A stretch of 64,000 bases of DNA from JAWBSP01 sp964632175 (GTDB lineage: Archaea > Hadarchaeota > Hadarchaeia > Hadarchaeales > JAWBSP01), in NCBI GenBank assembly GCA_964632175.1, contig CAZWBJ010000003.1, forward strand, positions 9,235-73,234, in the 5' to 3' direction. The notes beneath the pieces are model-generated. The model was given only the letters and a program-made list of their open reading frames with translations, had not been told where the DNA came from and searched no databases. The first letter of the stretch is position 1; every line of letters starts with the position of its first letter. Made by a program: the position numbers and the translations under genes. Shown piece after piece: positions 1 through 8,870 of this stretch.

Positions 1-622
1 GGTAACCGTCCAGGATCATGAAATCCGGGTTCTTCTTCAGCACCCAATCGAGAGCGGCGGGGTCGGCTAGACTCTGGGCGTCACTCCCGAAGAGCACGGA
101 TTTTCCGCCCCCCTCCACGCAGACCATCACCACCCTCCCCACTTTGCTCCCCACGTCCCCGTGCCAGACCGCCGGCGAGAAGGAGAGCTTCACCCCGCCC
201 ATTTCGATCTCCTTCCCATCCGCCCACTCGAGCTTTTTGACGAGAGGCCCGGCATTGTCCTCAAAGATCTTTCCCCTTTGCTTTCCCGAGAGATTGATGT
301 TCTGCTTTCTATCCTTGGCGAACACAGTTTTTCCAGAAAAGCAGACCTGATACATCTCCAGGTCGTCCGGAAACGGGTGATGATCGTAGTGGTAGTGGGT
401 TACCACCAGAACCTCGCTCCTCTTGCAGAGTTCCATGATGAGAGCTCTAGCGTACTCGAGTGCCTGGAATTCGGTCTCGGTGGGTCCCATCCCATACCTC
501 GTGGGCCCGAGTGCCACTCCAGGGTCGATGAGCAGGTGCAGACCCCCGAGTTGCAGGTAGGTGGACATGCTTCTCACACCGAAAGAATCGAAGGCTATGG
601 GGAGTACCTTCACCTGTGGCAT
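1..622 (-). CDS. UPF0282-type metallo-beta-lactamase-fold hydrolase, C-terminus cut off by the window edge
   Basis: The reverse strand reads from ATG at 622 with no stop before base 1, so only about 207 residues are present. The translation starts MPQVKVLPIAFDSFGVRSM and carries a metallo-beta-lactamase-type metal motif, THYHYDHHPF, near residue 77. A later segment, VWHGDVGSKVGR, fits the downstream metal-binding His. Overall it resembles the archaeal UPF0282 family, whose substrate is unknown. It lies about 110 bases downstream of the co-oriented tRNA-Gly and may share that transcription. The fold is clear from the motif; the family assignment is from memory of the N-terminal pattern. Confidence 0.85.
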   Translation of the reverse strand, partial: MPQVKVLPIAFDSFGVRSMSTYLQLGGLHLLIDPGVALGPTRYGMGPTETEFQALEYARALIMELCKRSEVLVVTHYHYDHHPFPDDLEMYQVCFSGKTVFAKDRKQNINLSGKQRGKIFEDNAGPLVKKLEWADGKEIEMGGVKLSFSPAVWHGDVGSKVGRVVMVCVEGGGKSVLFGSDAQSLADPAALDWVLKKNPDFMILDGY

Positions 623-732
623 CTGTATTTTCTCTTAGAACAGAAAAAGAGAGTCAAGATGTCGCGGAGTAACGCGCAAAAGAGGCTTAATGGCTTTTCT
701 ACTTTTTTGCCTGTGGTTGAGTTTTTGGATAG

Positions 733-806
733 TGCGGCAGGCGGGATTTGAACCCGCGCTTCAGGCTCGGCAAGCCTGAGTCCTAACCAGGCTAGACTAC
801 TGCCGC
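733..806 (-). tRNA. tRNA-Gly (GCC)
   Basis: The reverse strand folds as a complete cloverleaf. The acceptor stem is GCGGCAG/CTGCCGC, the anticodon stem CAGGC/GCCTG encloses TTGCCGA with anticodon GCC, and the T arm is GCGGG-TTCAAAT-CCCGC. The discriminator base is A, as in archaeal tRNA-Gly. No CCA is encoded and no intron is present. Confidence 0.97.
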
Positions 807-812
807 TCCTAT

Positions 813-820
813 CTTTTATG
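813..820 (+). promoter_or_regulatory. TATA-like box for the gene at 839
   Basis: CTTTTATG lies about 20-26 bases before the ATG at 839. It sits in the 32-base gap between the divergent tRNA-Gly gene and the next gene. The spacing would give a very short leader. Confidence 0.4.
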
Positions 821-838
821 CTTCCCTCGTAAAAAATA

Positions 839-1405
839 ATGGAACCATTGTCTCTCTGGCTCGCTCTGGCGCTGGTGGCGGCCTTGGGCCTCGCCGCGGA
901 GAGGGGTGCCGCAGCCCGGAGACTCTCGAGGAGAAAAAGGGAGTTGGAAGAGGAGGTGAGGGCGCTGAGCGAGATGAACGAGATGCTTTCCGAGAATCTC
1001 TCGCGGAAGGTAGGGAGAAGCGAGGGAGTTCTTGCGGAGTTCGTCAGGGATCTGGAGCGCCTGCGGACGGCCATAGCCGGCTCCGGTGTCTGCGAAAAGA
1101 TTCTCAAAAAGAAGTACAGGTTAGAGGTGGGGGGAGGTATGCTGCGCCGGATTTTCGAGGCTTACCCCTCCCTGGGTTTGCTCACCAAGCAGCAATTGGC
1201 GGATGAGATTTTGGTGGGGGAGCTGGGGAGGCAGATCATGAGGGAGCTTGAGGAGGGGGCAAATGTGGAGGAGATTTCGGGCGCGGTGGAGGCACCCTTG
1301 GCGGTGGTCAAGGGGCAGATTAGGAGGCTTCAGCTTCTTGGTTACTTGGATGGAACTCTAAAGCCCACGCCCAGCGGAAAGAGAGTTCTCTCCCAGCCAG
1401 CCTAG
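839..1405 (+). CDS. Membrane-anchored coiled-coil protein with winged-helix-like C-terminus
   Basis: This is a 188-residue protein I cannot assign to a named family. Residues 1-25 form one hydrophobic segment (LWLALALVAALGL). Residues 27-75 are a charged heptad-like coiled coil. The C-terminal half (about 100-188) ends in a helix-rich segment plus IRRLQLLGYLDGTLKPTPSGKRVL, which has the look of a winged-helix wing (LLGYL...TPSGKRVL). That suggests a membrane-tethered DNA-binding or partner-binding protein, which is inference. It overlaps the convergent HD gene by 48 bases. Confidence 0.6.
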   Translation: MEPLSLWLALALVAALGLAAERGAAARRLSRRKRELEEEVRALSEMNEMLSENLSRKVGRSEGVLAEFVRDLERLRTAIAGSGVCEKILKKKYRLEVGGGMLRRIFEAYPSLGLLTKQQLADEILVGELGRQIMRELEEGANVEEISGAVEAPLAVVKGQIRRLQLLGYLDGTLKPTPSGKRVLSQPA

Positions 1406-2611
1406 CACTTCATAGGCCGCCTTCTCCACTTTTTTGGAGAACTCGGGAGCCGCTGCAACTTGGAGAAGGTACCGCGGGGCGAACCTCTTCAACAGGACGG
1501 AGGCGAGGGGGGAAAGCCTTGAGAGCGGGAGGAGCTTCCCGCCCCTCAACACCATGAGCCCCTCCCCCCGCATTCTGGGCTCGGAAACTTGAAGTTCGAC
1601 CGCGGGCACATCCACCACCACCATCCCCTCTGGTGCACCCACTCGATCGCAGAGCTCACGCTGGATTTCCAAGATTCTGCTCCAGCTGCCGAAGGTTTTG
1701 TGGATTCTCCCCATAAGCTTTGCGCTGGGTTCCTTGCGCTCCACCAGATATACAGGCTTGAAAAGTTTGCGGTAGCAGATCCTCCTCACCATCTCGGCGG
1801 CGTATCCACCCAAGGCCTCCAGCTTGGAGAACAGCTTCCACTCGGTCAGGAGGTAGGGATTTTCTCCCCTCTCCACCAGGACCTCCGTCGCGTTAGCCAT
1901 CATGAGCTCGGCTATCCTCACGGTCCGGTGGAAGTAAACTGAGGAGTACATGAGGTCCCTGGCGGTCAGAAAGCCCTCCACCGCCTCTATCCCCTTCTCC
2001 TCTACTGCCAGCCTCCCAGCTCTCACCCGCATTACCCTGCGAAGTCGGGGAAGGTCTATCATTCCTAGGGCCACCCCGGTGAAGTGGGAATCCCTTAGGA
2101 GGTAATCCATCTGATCCACATCCATTTCGCCGTGGAGGATCTGGGCGAGGTACTTCTTCCTGTGTGAGCCCGAGATAAGCCCGCACACCTCCTCCGGATC
2201 CACGCCGGCCTTCCTCAACACCTCCCCGCAGGGGTGAGCATCTGGCTCGATTTTCGTCTCGCCGGAAATCAGGCTGGAGGCCATCTCCTCGTGGTTCTTC
2301 CCGAGGCGATCCACCATCTGGAATTCTAGGGTGTGGGAGAAGGGGGGGTGCCCGATGTCGTGGAGGAGGGCAGCGCTCTGGAGGACGGCAGAATCTTCAA
2401 TCCCGAGGTCGGAGGCTAGGAGCTTGGAGAGGTGCATTACGCCCAAGGCGTGCTCGAAACGGGTGTGGTTGGCCCCAGGAAAGACGAGGTTCGCCAGCCC
2501 CATCTGCCTTACTCCCCTCAGTCTCTGCACCTCCGGAGTTTCCAGCAGCCTAAACGCAAGGGCGTCCAGCCTGATGCTCCCGTGAACGGGATCGTGGATG
2601 ACCTTCTCCAT
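1358..2611 (-). CDS. HD-superfamily phosphohydrolase (dNTPase/SAMHD1-like)
   Basis: This is a 417-residue HD-domain protein of the dGTPase/SAMHD1-like class. The metal-binding signature HDIGHPPFSH lies near residue 83, preceded by the usual His in TRFEHALGV. A downstream SGSHRKKYLAQILHGEMDVDQMDYLLRD segment supplies the conserved D of this subgroup. I chose the ATG at 2611 (MEKVIHDPVHG, the usual N-terminus) over an in-frame ATG at 2662, which would run into the divergent glycosyltransferase start. The likely reaction is hydrolysis of nucleoside triphosphates; the exact substrate is unknown. Confidence 0.85.
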   Translation of the reverse strand: MEKVIHDPVHGSIRLDALAFRLLETPEVQRLRGVRQMGLANLVFPGANHTRFEHALGVMHLSKLLASDLGIEDSAVLQSAALLHDIGHPPFSHTLEFQMVDRLGKNHEEMASSLISGETKIEPDAHPCGEVLRKAGVDPEEVCGLISGSHRKKYLAQILHGEMDVDQMDYLLRDSHFTGVALGMIDLPRLRRVMRVRAGRLAVEEKGIEAVEGFLTARDLMYSSVYFHRTVRIAELMMANATEVLVERGENPYLLTEWKLFSKLEALGGYAAEMVRRICYRKLFKPVYLVERKEPSAKLMGRIHKTFGSWSRILEIQRELCDRVGAPEGMVVVDVPAVELQVSEPRMRGEGLMVLRGGKLLPLSRLSPLASVLLKRFAPRYLLQVAAAPEFSKKVEKAAYEVLGWLGENSLSAGRGL

Positions 2612-2654
2612 TCCAGATTCCCCAAGGTTTAATTGAAGGGGGGGAGTATTCGGG

Positions 2655-3917
2655 ATGAACATCCTTTACCTCTGTGATGAGTTCCCCCCCTACTTCAGGG
2701 GTGGGCTGGGCACCTACGCCGTAGAGATGACTTGGAGGTTCGTGAGGGAGGGGGAGAACGTGCTGGTTTTTGCCAGAAACCCGGACAACAAGGCTGTGAC
2801 CAGAGACCTTTACAGAGGGGTGGAGGTCCACCGCCCCCAGACGGTCGAGGCCACCGACATCCTCCCGGCCATGGTCCCCCAAGATGTGAGGCTTTGGGCT
2901 CCCCAGGCTCAGAAGTTCTTTGCCGAGACCCTCATGTATAACATCCTCACCTGCACCAAGGTGGTGAACCAGCTTGTGGCCAGGGAGGGGAGGAAGTTCG
3001 ATTTGATAGTGGCCCATGATTGGCTGGCTTCACTTGCAGGAATCATCCTCAAGAAGCATCTGAGGCTTCCTTTGGTGGTTCATTTTCACTCCACGGAAAA
3101 GGGCAGGAGCGGGGGCTCCGGCTCCCCCACCATCAGGGAAATAGAGAGGCTCGCCGCCCTCACGGCCGACAGGATAGTGACGGTGAGCTATGCCATGAGG
3201 GATGAACTTATCGGGCTGGGTTACCCGGAGGCCAAGATACGGGTGGTCTACAATGCCGTGGATGAGAAGAAGTACGACCCAGCCAGGGTTCCAAGGGAGG
3301 AGGTGGAGCAACTGAGGAAGGAGCTGGGAATCGGGGAAAGTCCCATGATCTTCTTCGTGGGAAGGCTGAGCTGGGTGAAGGGGGCGGACTCCCTAGTTCA
3401 GGCGATGCCCTACATCCTGAGGGAAGTCCCCGATGCCAAGCTTGTGGTGGTGGGAAAGGGAGAGCAGGAGGGCATGCTTTCGGACATGGTCAGGAGGCTT
3501 GGGATCGAGAAAAGTGTGATCCTGAAATTTGAGTACCTGCCAGAACACCAGAGAATCCTTTACTATGCAGCCTGCGATGTGGCGGTTTTTCCCTCCAGGT
3601 ACGAGCCTTTCGGTATCGTCTGCACCGAGGCCATGGCCATGGGGAAGCCGGTGGTGGTTGGGGCGAAGGGAACTTCCGGGCTGAGGGAGCAGGTGCACCC
3701 CTGTGACCTCCCCCACGCTAAGAGGTGCGGTTCTCACGTGGATCCCGATGTTCCTTATGACATAGCCAAGTTCGTCATAGAGCTACTGAAGGATAGGGAA
3801 CTCAGGGAGAGGCTTGGCAGGAACGCCAGGGAAAGGGTTTTGGAAAGGTTCACACTGGACAGGGCGGCCATGGAAACCCTCTCGATCTATCGCGAGCTCG
3901 TTCAAAAGGGCGGGTAA
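2655..3917 (+). CDS. GT4/GT5-type glycosyltransferase (glycogen-synthase-like)
   Basis: This is a 420-residue GT-B glycosyltransferase. The N-terminal domain opens MNILYLCDEFPPYFRGGLGTY, where the GGLG glycine-rich loop binds the sugar nucleotide. The C-terminal domain contains FFVGRLSWVKG and the nucleotide-sugar motif SRYEPFGIVCTEAMAMGKP, whose EPFGxxxxE acidic pair is characteristic of the retaining GT4/GT5 families. Close archaeal relatives are annotated as glycogen synthases or sugar transferases. It starts 43 bases from the divergent HD gene. Whether it elongates glycogen or decorates surface glycans cannot be told from the sequence. Confidence 0.85.
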   Translation: MNILYLCDEFPPYFRGGLGTYAVEMTWRFVREGENVLVFARNPDNKAVTRDLYRGVEVHRPQTVEATDILPAMVPQDVRLWAPQAQKFFAETLMYNILTCTKVVNQLVAREGRKFDLIVAHDWLASLAGIILKKHLRLPLVVHFHSTEKGRSGGSGSPTIREIERLAALTADRIVTVSYAMRDELIGLGYPEAKIRVVYNAVDEKKYDPARVPREEVEQLRKELGIGESPMIFFVGRLSWVKGADSLVQAMPYILREVPDAKLVVVGKGEQEGMLSDMVRRLGIEKSVILKFEYLPEHQRILYYAACDVAVFPSRYEPFGIVCTEAMAMGKPVVVGAKGTSGLREQVHPCDLPHAKRCGSHVDPDVPYDIAKFVIELLKDRELRERLGRNARERVLERFTLDRAAMETLSIYRELVQKGG

Positions 3918-3976
3918 CCGCACCGAAAACACATCTCAGTGTCCCACGGTTTGACACGGAATCGAATGGCATAGGT

Positions 3977-3986
3977 AATTATATAC
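3977..3986 (+). promoter_or_regulatory. TATA box before the dehydrogenase/AOR cluster
   Basis: AATTATATAC lies 9-18 bases before the GTG start at 3995, in the 77-base gap after the glycosyltransferase. It is the best TATA match in the gap and marks the likely promoter of the 4-8.8 kb operon. The short distance raises the chance that the real start lies a few codons downstream. Confidence 0.5.
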
Positions 3987-3994
3987 GCTCATCA

Positions 3995-5083
3995 GTGAAA
4001 AGATTGGCGAAGGTTGCTCTGGTCACGGGGGCTTGCGGCTTTACGGGTAGCAACATGCTAGAGGTTCTAAAGGAGAAGGGCTGGGAGATTGTGGCTACGG
4101 ATCTCCCCGAGTCCGACCACAAGGTCTTCTACCAAGAGAAGGGGACCTTTCACCCCGTTTACTACTCAGATATAATAAAGAAGACTGGAGCCGAGTTTAT
4201 TCCCGCGGACTTCACCAAGCCGGAAACCCTCAAGCCGCTCTTCACGAGGGACTATGACGCGGTCTTCAGCATCGCTTCCCTCTACGATTACTTCGCCCCT
4301 TGGGAACTCCTCTACAAGGTCAACGTGGAGGGGCACAGAAACCTGGTGGAGGCTTGGCTGGCATCGGGGAGGAAAGTTGGCCACTGGGTTCACTGGGCTA
4401 CCGATGGGGTGTACGGGGAGACCCCCTACCTGCCGGGGGACGAGAACGCCCCCTACGATCCCCCCAACAACTACTCGAGGTCGAAAGTGGAGCAGGAGAA
4501 ACTCCTTTGGAAGTACTACAGGGAGAAGGGCCTCCCCCTAACCGTTCTCAGGCCCGCTCCTATCTATGGGCCTAGGCACATCTATGGGGTATACAAGACC
4601 CTGCTCGGACCTAGGAAGTTTGGGGTGGGAGCGGTGGTCAGGATTTATCCTAGGGAGAAGCAGCTCATGTATCCCACCGTTCATGTCAGGGATTTGTGCG
4701 AAGCCGCTATTTTCGTGGCGGAGAGGGAAGATACCATAGGAGAGGCGTACAATGTGCTGTCCAAGTGTATCACCCAGTCTGAGTTCTCCGAGTTCGTCTC
4801 CCACTTGGGTTACTGCAGCCCCATTTACAGGGTGCCGGTACACTGGTCCCTCTACAAACGTGTTTCGGGTCTCGTTATCAAGATTGGAAGGTTCTTGGAC
4901 GCGAGGGCGAGGAAGAAGGGGAAGAGGCCCAAGTTCGACGTTCCGGAAATACAGTACATCACCCACCAGTATTGGTTTTCCAATGAGAAATTGAAGGAGT
5001 TGGGCTTCAAGTACAGGTTTGAGGACCCGAGGGAAGGGCTTCTGGATTATTACATCTGGTGCAAGAGGGAGGGCAAGCTTTGA
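3995..5083 (+). CDS. Extended SDR, 3-beta-HSD-like NAD(P)-dependent dehydrogenase/epimerase
   Basis: This is a 362-residue extended short-chain dehydrogenase. The Rossmann motif TGACGFTGS lies at residues 11-19, and catalytic YSRSK (Tyr-x3-Lys) follows a WATDGVYG strand. The C-terminal half (HVRDLCEAAIFVAER; DPREGLLDYYIW) is of the 3-beta-hydroxysteroid dehydrogenase/NAD-epimerase type. The GTG start follows a TATA box. Its stop overlaps the TTG start of the next gene. A paralogue lies at 7708-8841, with an AOR between them. The substrate is unknown; candidates are isoprenoid or lipid alcohols and nucleotide sugars. Confidence 0.85.
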   Translation: MKRLAKVALVTGACGFTGSNMLEVLKEKGWEIVATDLPESDHKVFYQEKGTFHPVYYSDIIKKTGAEFIPADFTKPETLKPLFTRDYDAVFSIASLYDYFAPWELLYKVNVEGHRNLVEAWLASGRKVGHWVHWATDGVYGETPYLPGDENAPYDPPNNYSRSKVEQEKLLWKYYREKGLPLTVLRPAPIYGPRHIYGVYKTLLGPRKFGVGAVVRIYPREKQLMYPTVHVRDLCEAAIFVAEREDTIGEAYNVLSKCITQSEFSEFVSHLGYCSPIYRVPVHWSLYKRVSGLVIKIGRFLDARARKKGKRPKFDVPEIQYITHQYWFSNEKLKELGFKYRFEDPREGLLDYYIWCKREGKL

Positions 5084-5760
5084 TCGTTGGTTCTTACGAC
5101 ATCCTGATCCTTTTCGTGGGCGGTTTCCTGCTGGGCTGGCCGGCCAAGAGACGCCATAAGAGAAACCCCGATACTTTCATCTTCATGCTCGAGTGCGCCG
5201 TCCTCATCTTCTGGTTGAATTTCCTCCTCTCGAATCTGGGTATCATCCAAAGCTGGGCGGGCGTGCTCCCCTCTTCCTCGGTTCCCTTCTGGCTGGGATT
5301 CTTCTACACCCTCTCCTATCCCTTCTGGTTCTGGTTTGGAGGCACTCTCTTCTTCGGCCTCTTCGGTAGGACACCTAGGCACGGAGGCATTCTCTGGGCC
5401 CTCACCGTGGAGGACAAGACTGAGCCCTTCGCCGGCTGGCAGGAGGAGGAGCCGATCAAGATTGCCGATCCTCTTTCCCCGGAGGAGGCGGCAAGGATAA
5501 GCATCCAAGAGGTCACGGACGAGGAGAGGCAGAAGTATCAGGAGTGGTTCTACCAGCCCCTCAACTTCAAGGTGGTCAAGGACGGAAAGATTCTCTACTT
5601 CTGCAAGCGCAGGGAGGAGGCGGAGAAGTTTGTGGAGAAGCTCAGGCTTGGACAGGTGAGGATTGTACAGGACATGGAGACCAAAATCGCGGAGGCCAAG
5701 GAGCGCTGGGAGAAATGGGAATACCGCAAGGACACGAAACCCTACACCCCCTCCTCCTGA
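5080..5760 (+). CDS. Membrane protein of unknown function in the AOR cluster
   Basis: Read from TTG at 5080, which overlaps the previous stop (TTGA) and follows a GAGGGAGGG ribosome-binding site, this is a 226-residue protein. An in-frame GTG at 5059 is possible but would sit deeper in the upstream gene. Three hydrophobic segments fill roughly the first 110 residues (IVGSYDILILFVGGFLLGW; IFMLECAVLIFWLNFLL; FWFWFGGTLFFGLFG). A charged cytosolic tail follows (LSPEEAARISIQEVTDEERQKYQEW). I do not recognise the family. It ends two bases before the AOR start, so it is very probably co-expressed with AOR. Confidence 0.75.
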   Translation: MIVGSYDILILFVGGFLLGWPAKRRHKRNPDTFIFMLECAVLIFWLNFLLSNLGIIQSWAGVLPSSSVPFWLGFFYTLSYPFWFWFGGTLFFGLFGRTPRHGGILWALTVEDKTEPFAGWQEEEPIKIADPLSPEEAARISIQEVTDEERQKYQEWFYQPLNFKVVKDGKILYFCKRREEAEKFVEKLRLGQVRIVQDMETKIAEAKERWEKWEYRKDTKPYTPSS

Positions 5761-5761
5761 C

Positions 5762-7711
5762 ATGCCGCCTCACCAAGGGAAGGTTCTTTGGGTAGACCTT
5801 TCCGCACAGGAGGTCAGGGAGGAGGAGCTCGGAGAAGAAGTCTACAGGGCGCTGTTCGGTGGTTACGGTCTCGCCTCCAAGTTTCTCTTCGAGCGGATGA
5901 AACCGGGGGCAAACCCGCTGGGGGAGGAGAACATCCTTTGCTTCGCCGCCGGTCTTCTCAACGGGACTGGCGCTTGGTTCTGCGGGAGATACATGGTGGC
6001 GGCCAAGTCCCCCGTCACGGGCGGGTTCGGGATGGCCAACGCCGGCGGATCCTTTGGTCCGGAGCTCAGGAGGGCGGGCTATGATGCGATCTTCTTCACC
6101 GGGAGGAGCAGTCAACCGGTTTACTTCTACCTTGAGGACGGCAAAAAGGAGATCCGCGACGCCTCCCACCTCTGGGGAAAGGATGTCTACGAAACCGATG
6201 CTCTGATAAAGAAGGAAGCTCCGAGAGCCAAGGTGGCATGTATCGGGCAGGCGGGAGAGAAGCTTTCCCTCATCTCTGGGATAGTGAACGAGCGCAACCG
6301 CATCGCCGCCAGGACTGGCATGGGGGCGGTGATGGGGAGCAAGAAACTCAAGGCGGTGGCAGTAGTGGGAACCAAGAGGGTGGAGGTTCACTCAAGGGAG
6401 AGGTTGGTGCAGCTGAACAGGGAGTTCCTGGCCAAGTACAAGACATCGCTGACCAAGCTCACGGACGAGGACACTCTAAGAATGAGATGGGGCAGGTTCG
6501 TGCCACTTGTGGGTAGGCTCACCCTGTGGTCCTCCCTGCTGGTCAGAATTCAGCCGCTCTTCTTTCGCGTGTTGATGGGGAGGTACGGCACCCCGGGCTT
6601 TGCGGGATGGTCGATGACTTCACAGGATGCCCCCATAAAGAACTGGGCCGGAACGCAGGAGGATTTCTCCGTGAGGGAGGTCATGAGGCTGACGGATGAG
6701 TCCATCCTCAAGCTGAAAAAGGCGAGGCACGTCTGTGAGGCCTGCCCGCTGGGATGCACCAACCTTGTGGCCAGTGGCGGCAGGTACCAGCTCGAGGAGG
6801 TGAAGGTGGAGTACGAGTGTTTGGCGTCCTTTGGTTCCAACTGCCTGAACTCGGATCTTGAAACTGTTCTGAAAGAGATAGACCTCTGCAACAGGGCCGG
6901 CTTGGACGGTATCTCAACGGGCTCCGTGGTTGCCTTTGCGTGCGAGTGCTATGAGAAGGGGCTGCTCACTGAGAAGGAGATAGGCTTCCCGCTGAGGTGG
7001 GGAGACGGGCAGACCCACGTGATGCTGGTGGAAAAGATCATCGCTAGAGAGGGCATCGGCGATCTCTTGGCCGATGGGGTGAAGAGGGCATCGGAGAAAA
7101 TACCCAACTCAAAACCCCTGGCCGTGCACGCGGGCGGGATAGAGCTGGCGATGCACGATCCTCGCCAAGACCCAGGGTATGGCATAGCATATCAGGCGGA
7201 GCCGGTCCCTGGCAAGCATCTTCACGCAGTGACCTTCATCGATTTGGAGCAGCTGGATCAAGTGTTGGGCGGCGAACCTTCTCCTTTGCTGTATCCAAAA
7301 TCTTGGAGGTTCAGCAACTGGGAGTTCCATGGCAGGAGGGCGGCTCTTGCCTCGGCCTATTTCCACGCGCTTTCGGCGGCGGGGGCATGCCTCTTCGGTC
7401 CCCTGACGGCGGGGAAGAACTGGAGGTTGCTGGACTATGTTAATGCGGCTACCGGGTGGGACATGGGTCGGGAGGAGTTCCGTCGAGTGGGGGAGAGAAT
7501 TCTGACTATAATGCAGGCCTTCAATTACAGGGAGGGGATAAGGCCGGAGGACTTCAGGCTCCCCCAGCGGGCGGTCGGGGGATGCAACCTCATCGAGGCC
7601 CAGTGGTCCTTCTTCCAGGAGCTGGGGTGGGATCCTGCAAGTGGGCTCCCGTCCGAGGAGAAGCTAAAGGAGCTGGGATTGGAGGAAGTGAGGAGGCAAC
7701 TTTACGGATGA
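5762..7711 (+). CDS. Aldehyde ferredoxin oxidoreductase family protein (tungstopterin enzyme)
   Basis: This is a 649-residue enzyme of the AOR family, which oxidises aldehydes to carboxylates with ferredoxin, using tungsten-bispterin and a 4Fe-4S cluster. Seen: the N-terminal GGYGLASKFLFE segment, the pterin-binding AKSPVTGGFGMANAGG region near residues 80-95, the cluster motif CEACPLGC near 325-332, and a fourth Cys in GACLFGP near 542, in the spacing typical of the family. I chose ATG 5762 because an upstream ATG in this frame would run 99 bases into the previous gene. The stop overlaps the next ATG (ATGA). The natural aldehyde is unknown. Confidence 0.93.
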   Translation: MPPHQGKVLWVDLSAQEVREEELGEEVYRALFGGYGLASKFLFERMKPGANPLGEENILCFAAGLLNGTGAWFCGRYMVAAKSPVTGGFGMANAGGSFGPELRRAGYDAIFFTGRSSQPVYFYLEDGKKEIRDASHLWGKDVYETDALIKKEAPRAKVACIGQAGEKLSLISGIVNERNRIAARTGMGAVMGSKKLKAVAVVGTKRVEVHSRERLVQLNREFLAKYKTSLTKLTDEDTLRMRWGRFVPLVGRLTLWSSLLVRIQPLFFRVLMGRYGTPGFAGWSMTSQDAPIKNWAGTQEDFSVREVMRLTDESILKLKKARHVCEACPLGCTNLVASGGRYQLEEVKVEYECLASFGSNCLNSDLETVLKEIDLCNRAGLDGISTGSVVAFACECYEKGLLTEKEIGFPLRWGDGQTHVMLVEKIIAREGIGDLLADGVKRASEKIPNSKPLAVHAGGIELAMHDPRQDPGYGIAYQAEPVPGKHLHAVTFIDLEQLDQVLGGEPSPLLYPKSWRFSNWEFHGRRAALASAYFHALSAAGACLFGPLTAGKNWRLLDYVNAATGWDMGREEFRRVGERILTIMQAFNYREGIRPEDFRLPQRAVGGCNLIEAQWSFFQELGWDPASGLPSEEKLKELGLEEVRRQLYG

Positions 7712-8841
7712 AGCGCTGTTTGGTCACCGGCTCCGGAGGCTTCATAGGTTCGCACGTGGTGAGGTGGTTGCTGAAGGAGGGTTACCAGGTGAGGGCCACC
7801 GACCTGCCTAGGGCGAACCTAGAATGGGCGGAGAAGGAGGGGGCGGAGGTGATGAAGGCGGACCTCTTAGACCGTAAGCAACTACCGGGGCTGTTGAAAG
7901 ATGTTGAGTGGGTCTTTCACGTGGCGGGGCTCTTCGACTTCAGCCTCCCATATGAGGTGCTGTTCGATGCCAATGTGATCGCCACCAGAAACGTGTGCGA
8001 GGCCGCTCTTCAGGCAGGGGTGGAATCTTTTGTGCACTGGAGCACGGTGGGGGTGTATGGCAGGACCCTGTACATACCCATAGACGAGGCCCATCCCAAG
8101 AACCCCACCAACAACTACGAGAAGACGAAGTGGATGGGCGAGCAGGTGGCGATGAGCTACGTGAGGAAGGGGCTCCCCCTCAGGGCCATCAGACCCACCC
8201 TCGTGTATGGGCCGGGGAGCAAGTACGGGGTGGCCCTCTTCCTCTCCACCGTGGTGGCCGGGTACTGGGAGGTCAAGAAGGCTCCGATAAGGATCGTGGG
8301 TGATATGCTCACCCACCATGTGCACGCGGACGACGTTGCTAGGGCGGCCATCCACTTGGCCAAAAAGCCGGAGACGGTGGGGAAGGCCTTCAACGTGGCG
8401 GATGACAAGCCCGTGAGCCTGACCGAGATGTTCGATGCCATGGCGGACGCTCTGGGCATCGAGAAGGGGGTGCCCCTCCCCATCCTCAAAAGGCTGGTGA
8501 AGGTGGTCATCGCCATGACCTCCCCGCTCGCCCCCACGCTGGAGAAGACCATCGTTTCAACTTTCAGGATGGTGAACAAATTCGCGCAGCAGAAATGGGA
8601 GGTGGTCGCCAAGAAGTACAACCTCAAGGATTTCCTCAGGCCCAGGATAGACATGGACTGGCTCTTCTCCTACGGGGCGGTCAAGCTCTCCACTTGGAAG
8701 TGGATACCGGCGGGGGACAAGTGGTACGACACCTCGGCCCTCAAGTCCACGGGCTTCACCTGCATGTGGCCGGACTTCAGGGAGGGGCTCAAAAAGACGG
8801 TGGAGTGGTACCAAGAGAACGGCTGGCTGCCCAAGCCATGA
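7708..8841 (+). CDS. Extended SDR, 3-beta-HSD-like dehydrogenase, paralogue of the 3995 gene
   Basis: This is a 377-residue protein with Rossmann motif TGSGGFIGS at residues 7-15, a VFHVAGLFDF strand, and catalytic YEKTK after a STVGVYGR segment. It shares architecture and several diagnostic blocks with the gene at 3995 (VHWxTxGVYG, NNYxxxK, GLPLxxxRPxxxYGP), so the two are paralogues. The ATG at 7708 overlaps the AOR stop, pointing to translational coupling. A dehydrogenase acting just before or after an aldehyde oxidase would turn an alcohol into an acid; that link is inference. Confidence 0.87.
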   Translation: MKRCLVTGSGGFIGSHVVRWLLKEGYQVRATDLPRANLEWAEKEGAEVMKADLLDRKQLPGLLKDVEWVFHVAGLFDFSLPYEVLFDANVIATRNVCEAALQAGVESFVHWSTVGVYGRTLYIPIDEAHPKNPTNNYEKTKWMGEQVAMSYVRKGLPLRAIRPTLVYGPGSKYGVALFLSTVVAGYWEVKKAPIRIVGDMLTHHVHADDVARAAIHLAKKPETVGKAFNVADDKPVSLTEMFDAMADALGIEKGVPLPILKRLVKVVIAMTSPLAPTLEKTIVSTFRMVNKFAQQKWEVVAKKYNLKDFLRPRIDMDWLFSYGAVKLSTWKWIPAGDKWYDTSALKSTGFTCMWPDFREGLKKTVEWYQENGWLPKP

Positions 8842-8843
8842 GG

Positions 8844-8854
8844 GATTTAAAAGG
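8844..8854 (+). promoter_or_regulatory. TATA box before small membrane protein genes
   Basis: GATTTAAAAGG lies 17-27 bases before the ATG at 8871, in a 29-base gap. This suggests the two downstream membrane-protein genes have their own promoter in addition to read-through. Confidence 0.5.
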
Positions 8855-8870
8855 GGACAAGTGGTAAAAA

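Noticed and set aside
5050..6391. Two reverse frames of 237 and 249 codons
   Set aside because: Mirror frames of the membrane protein and AOR genes.
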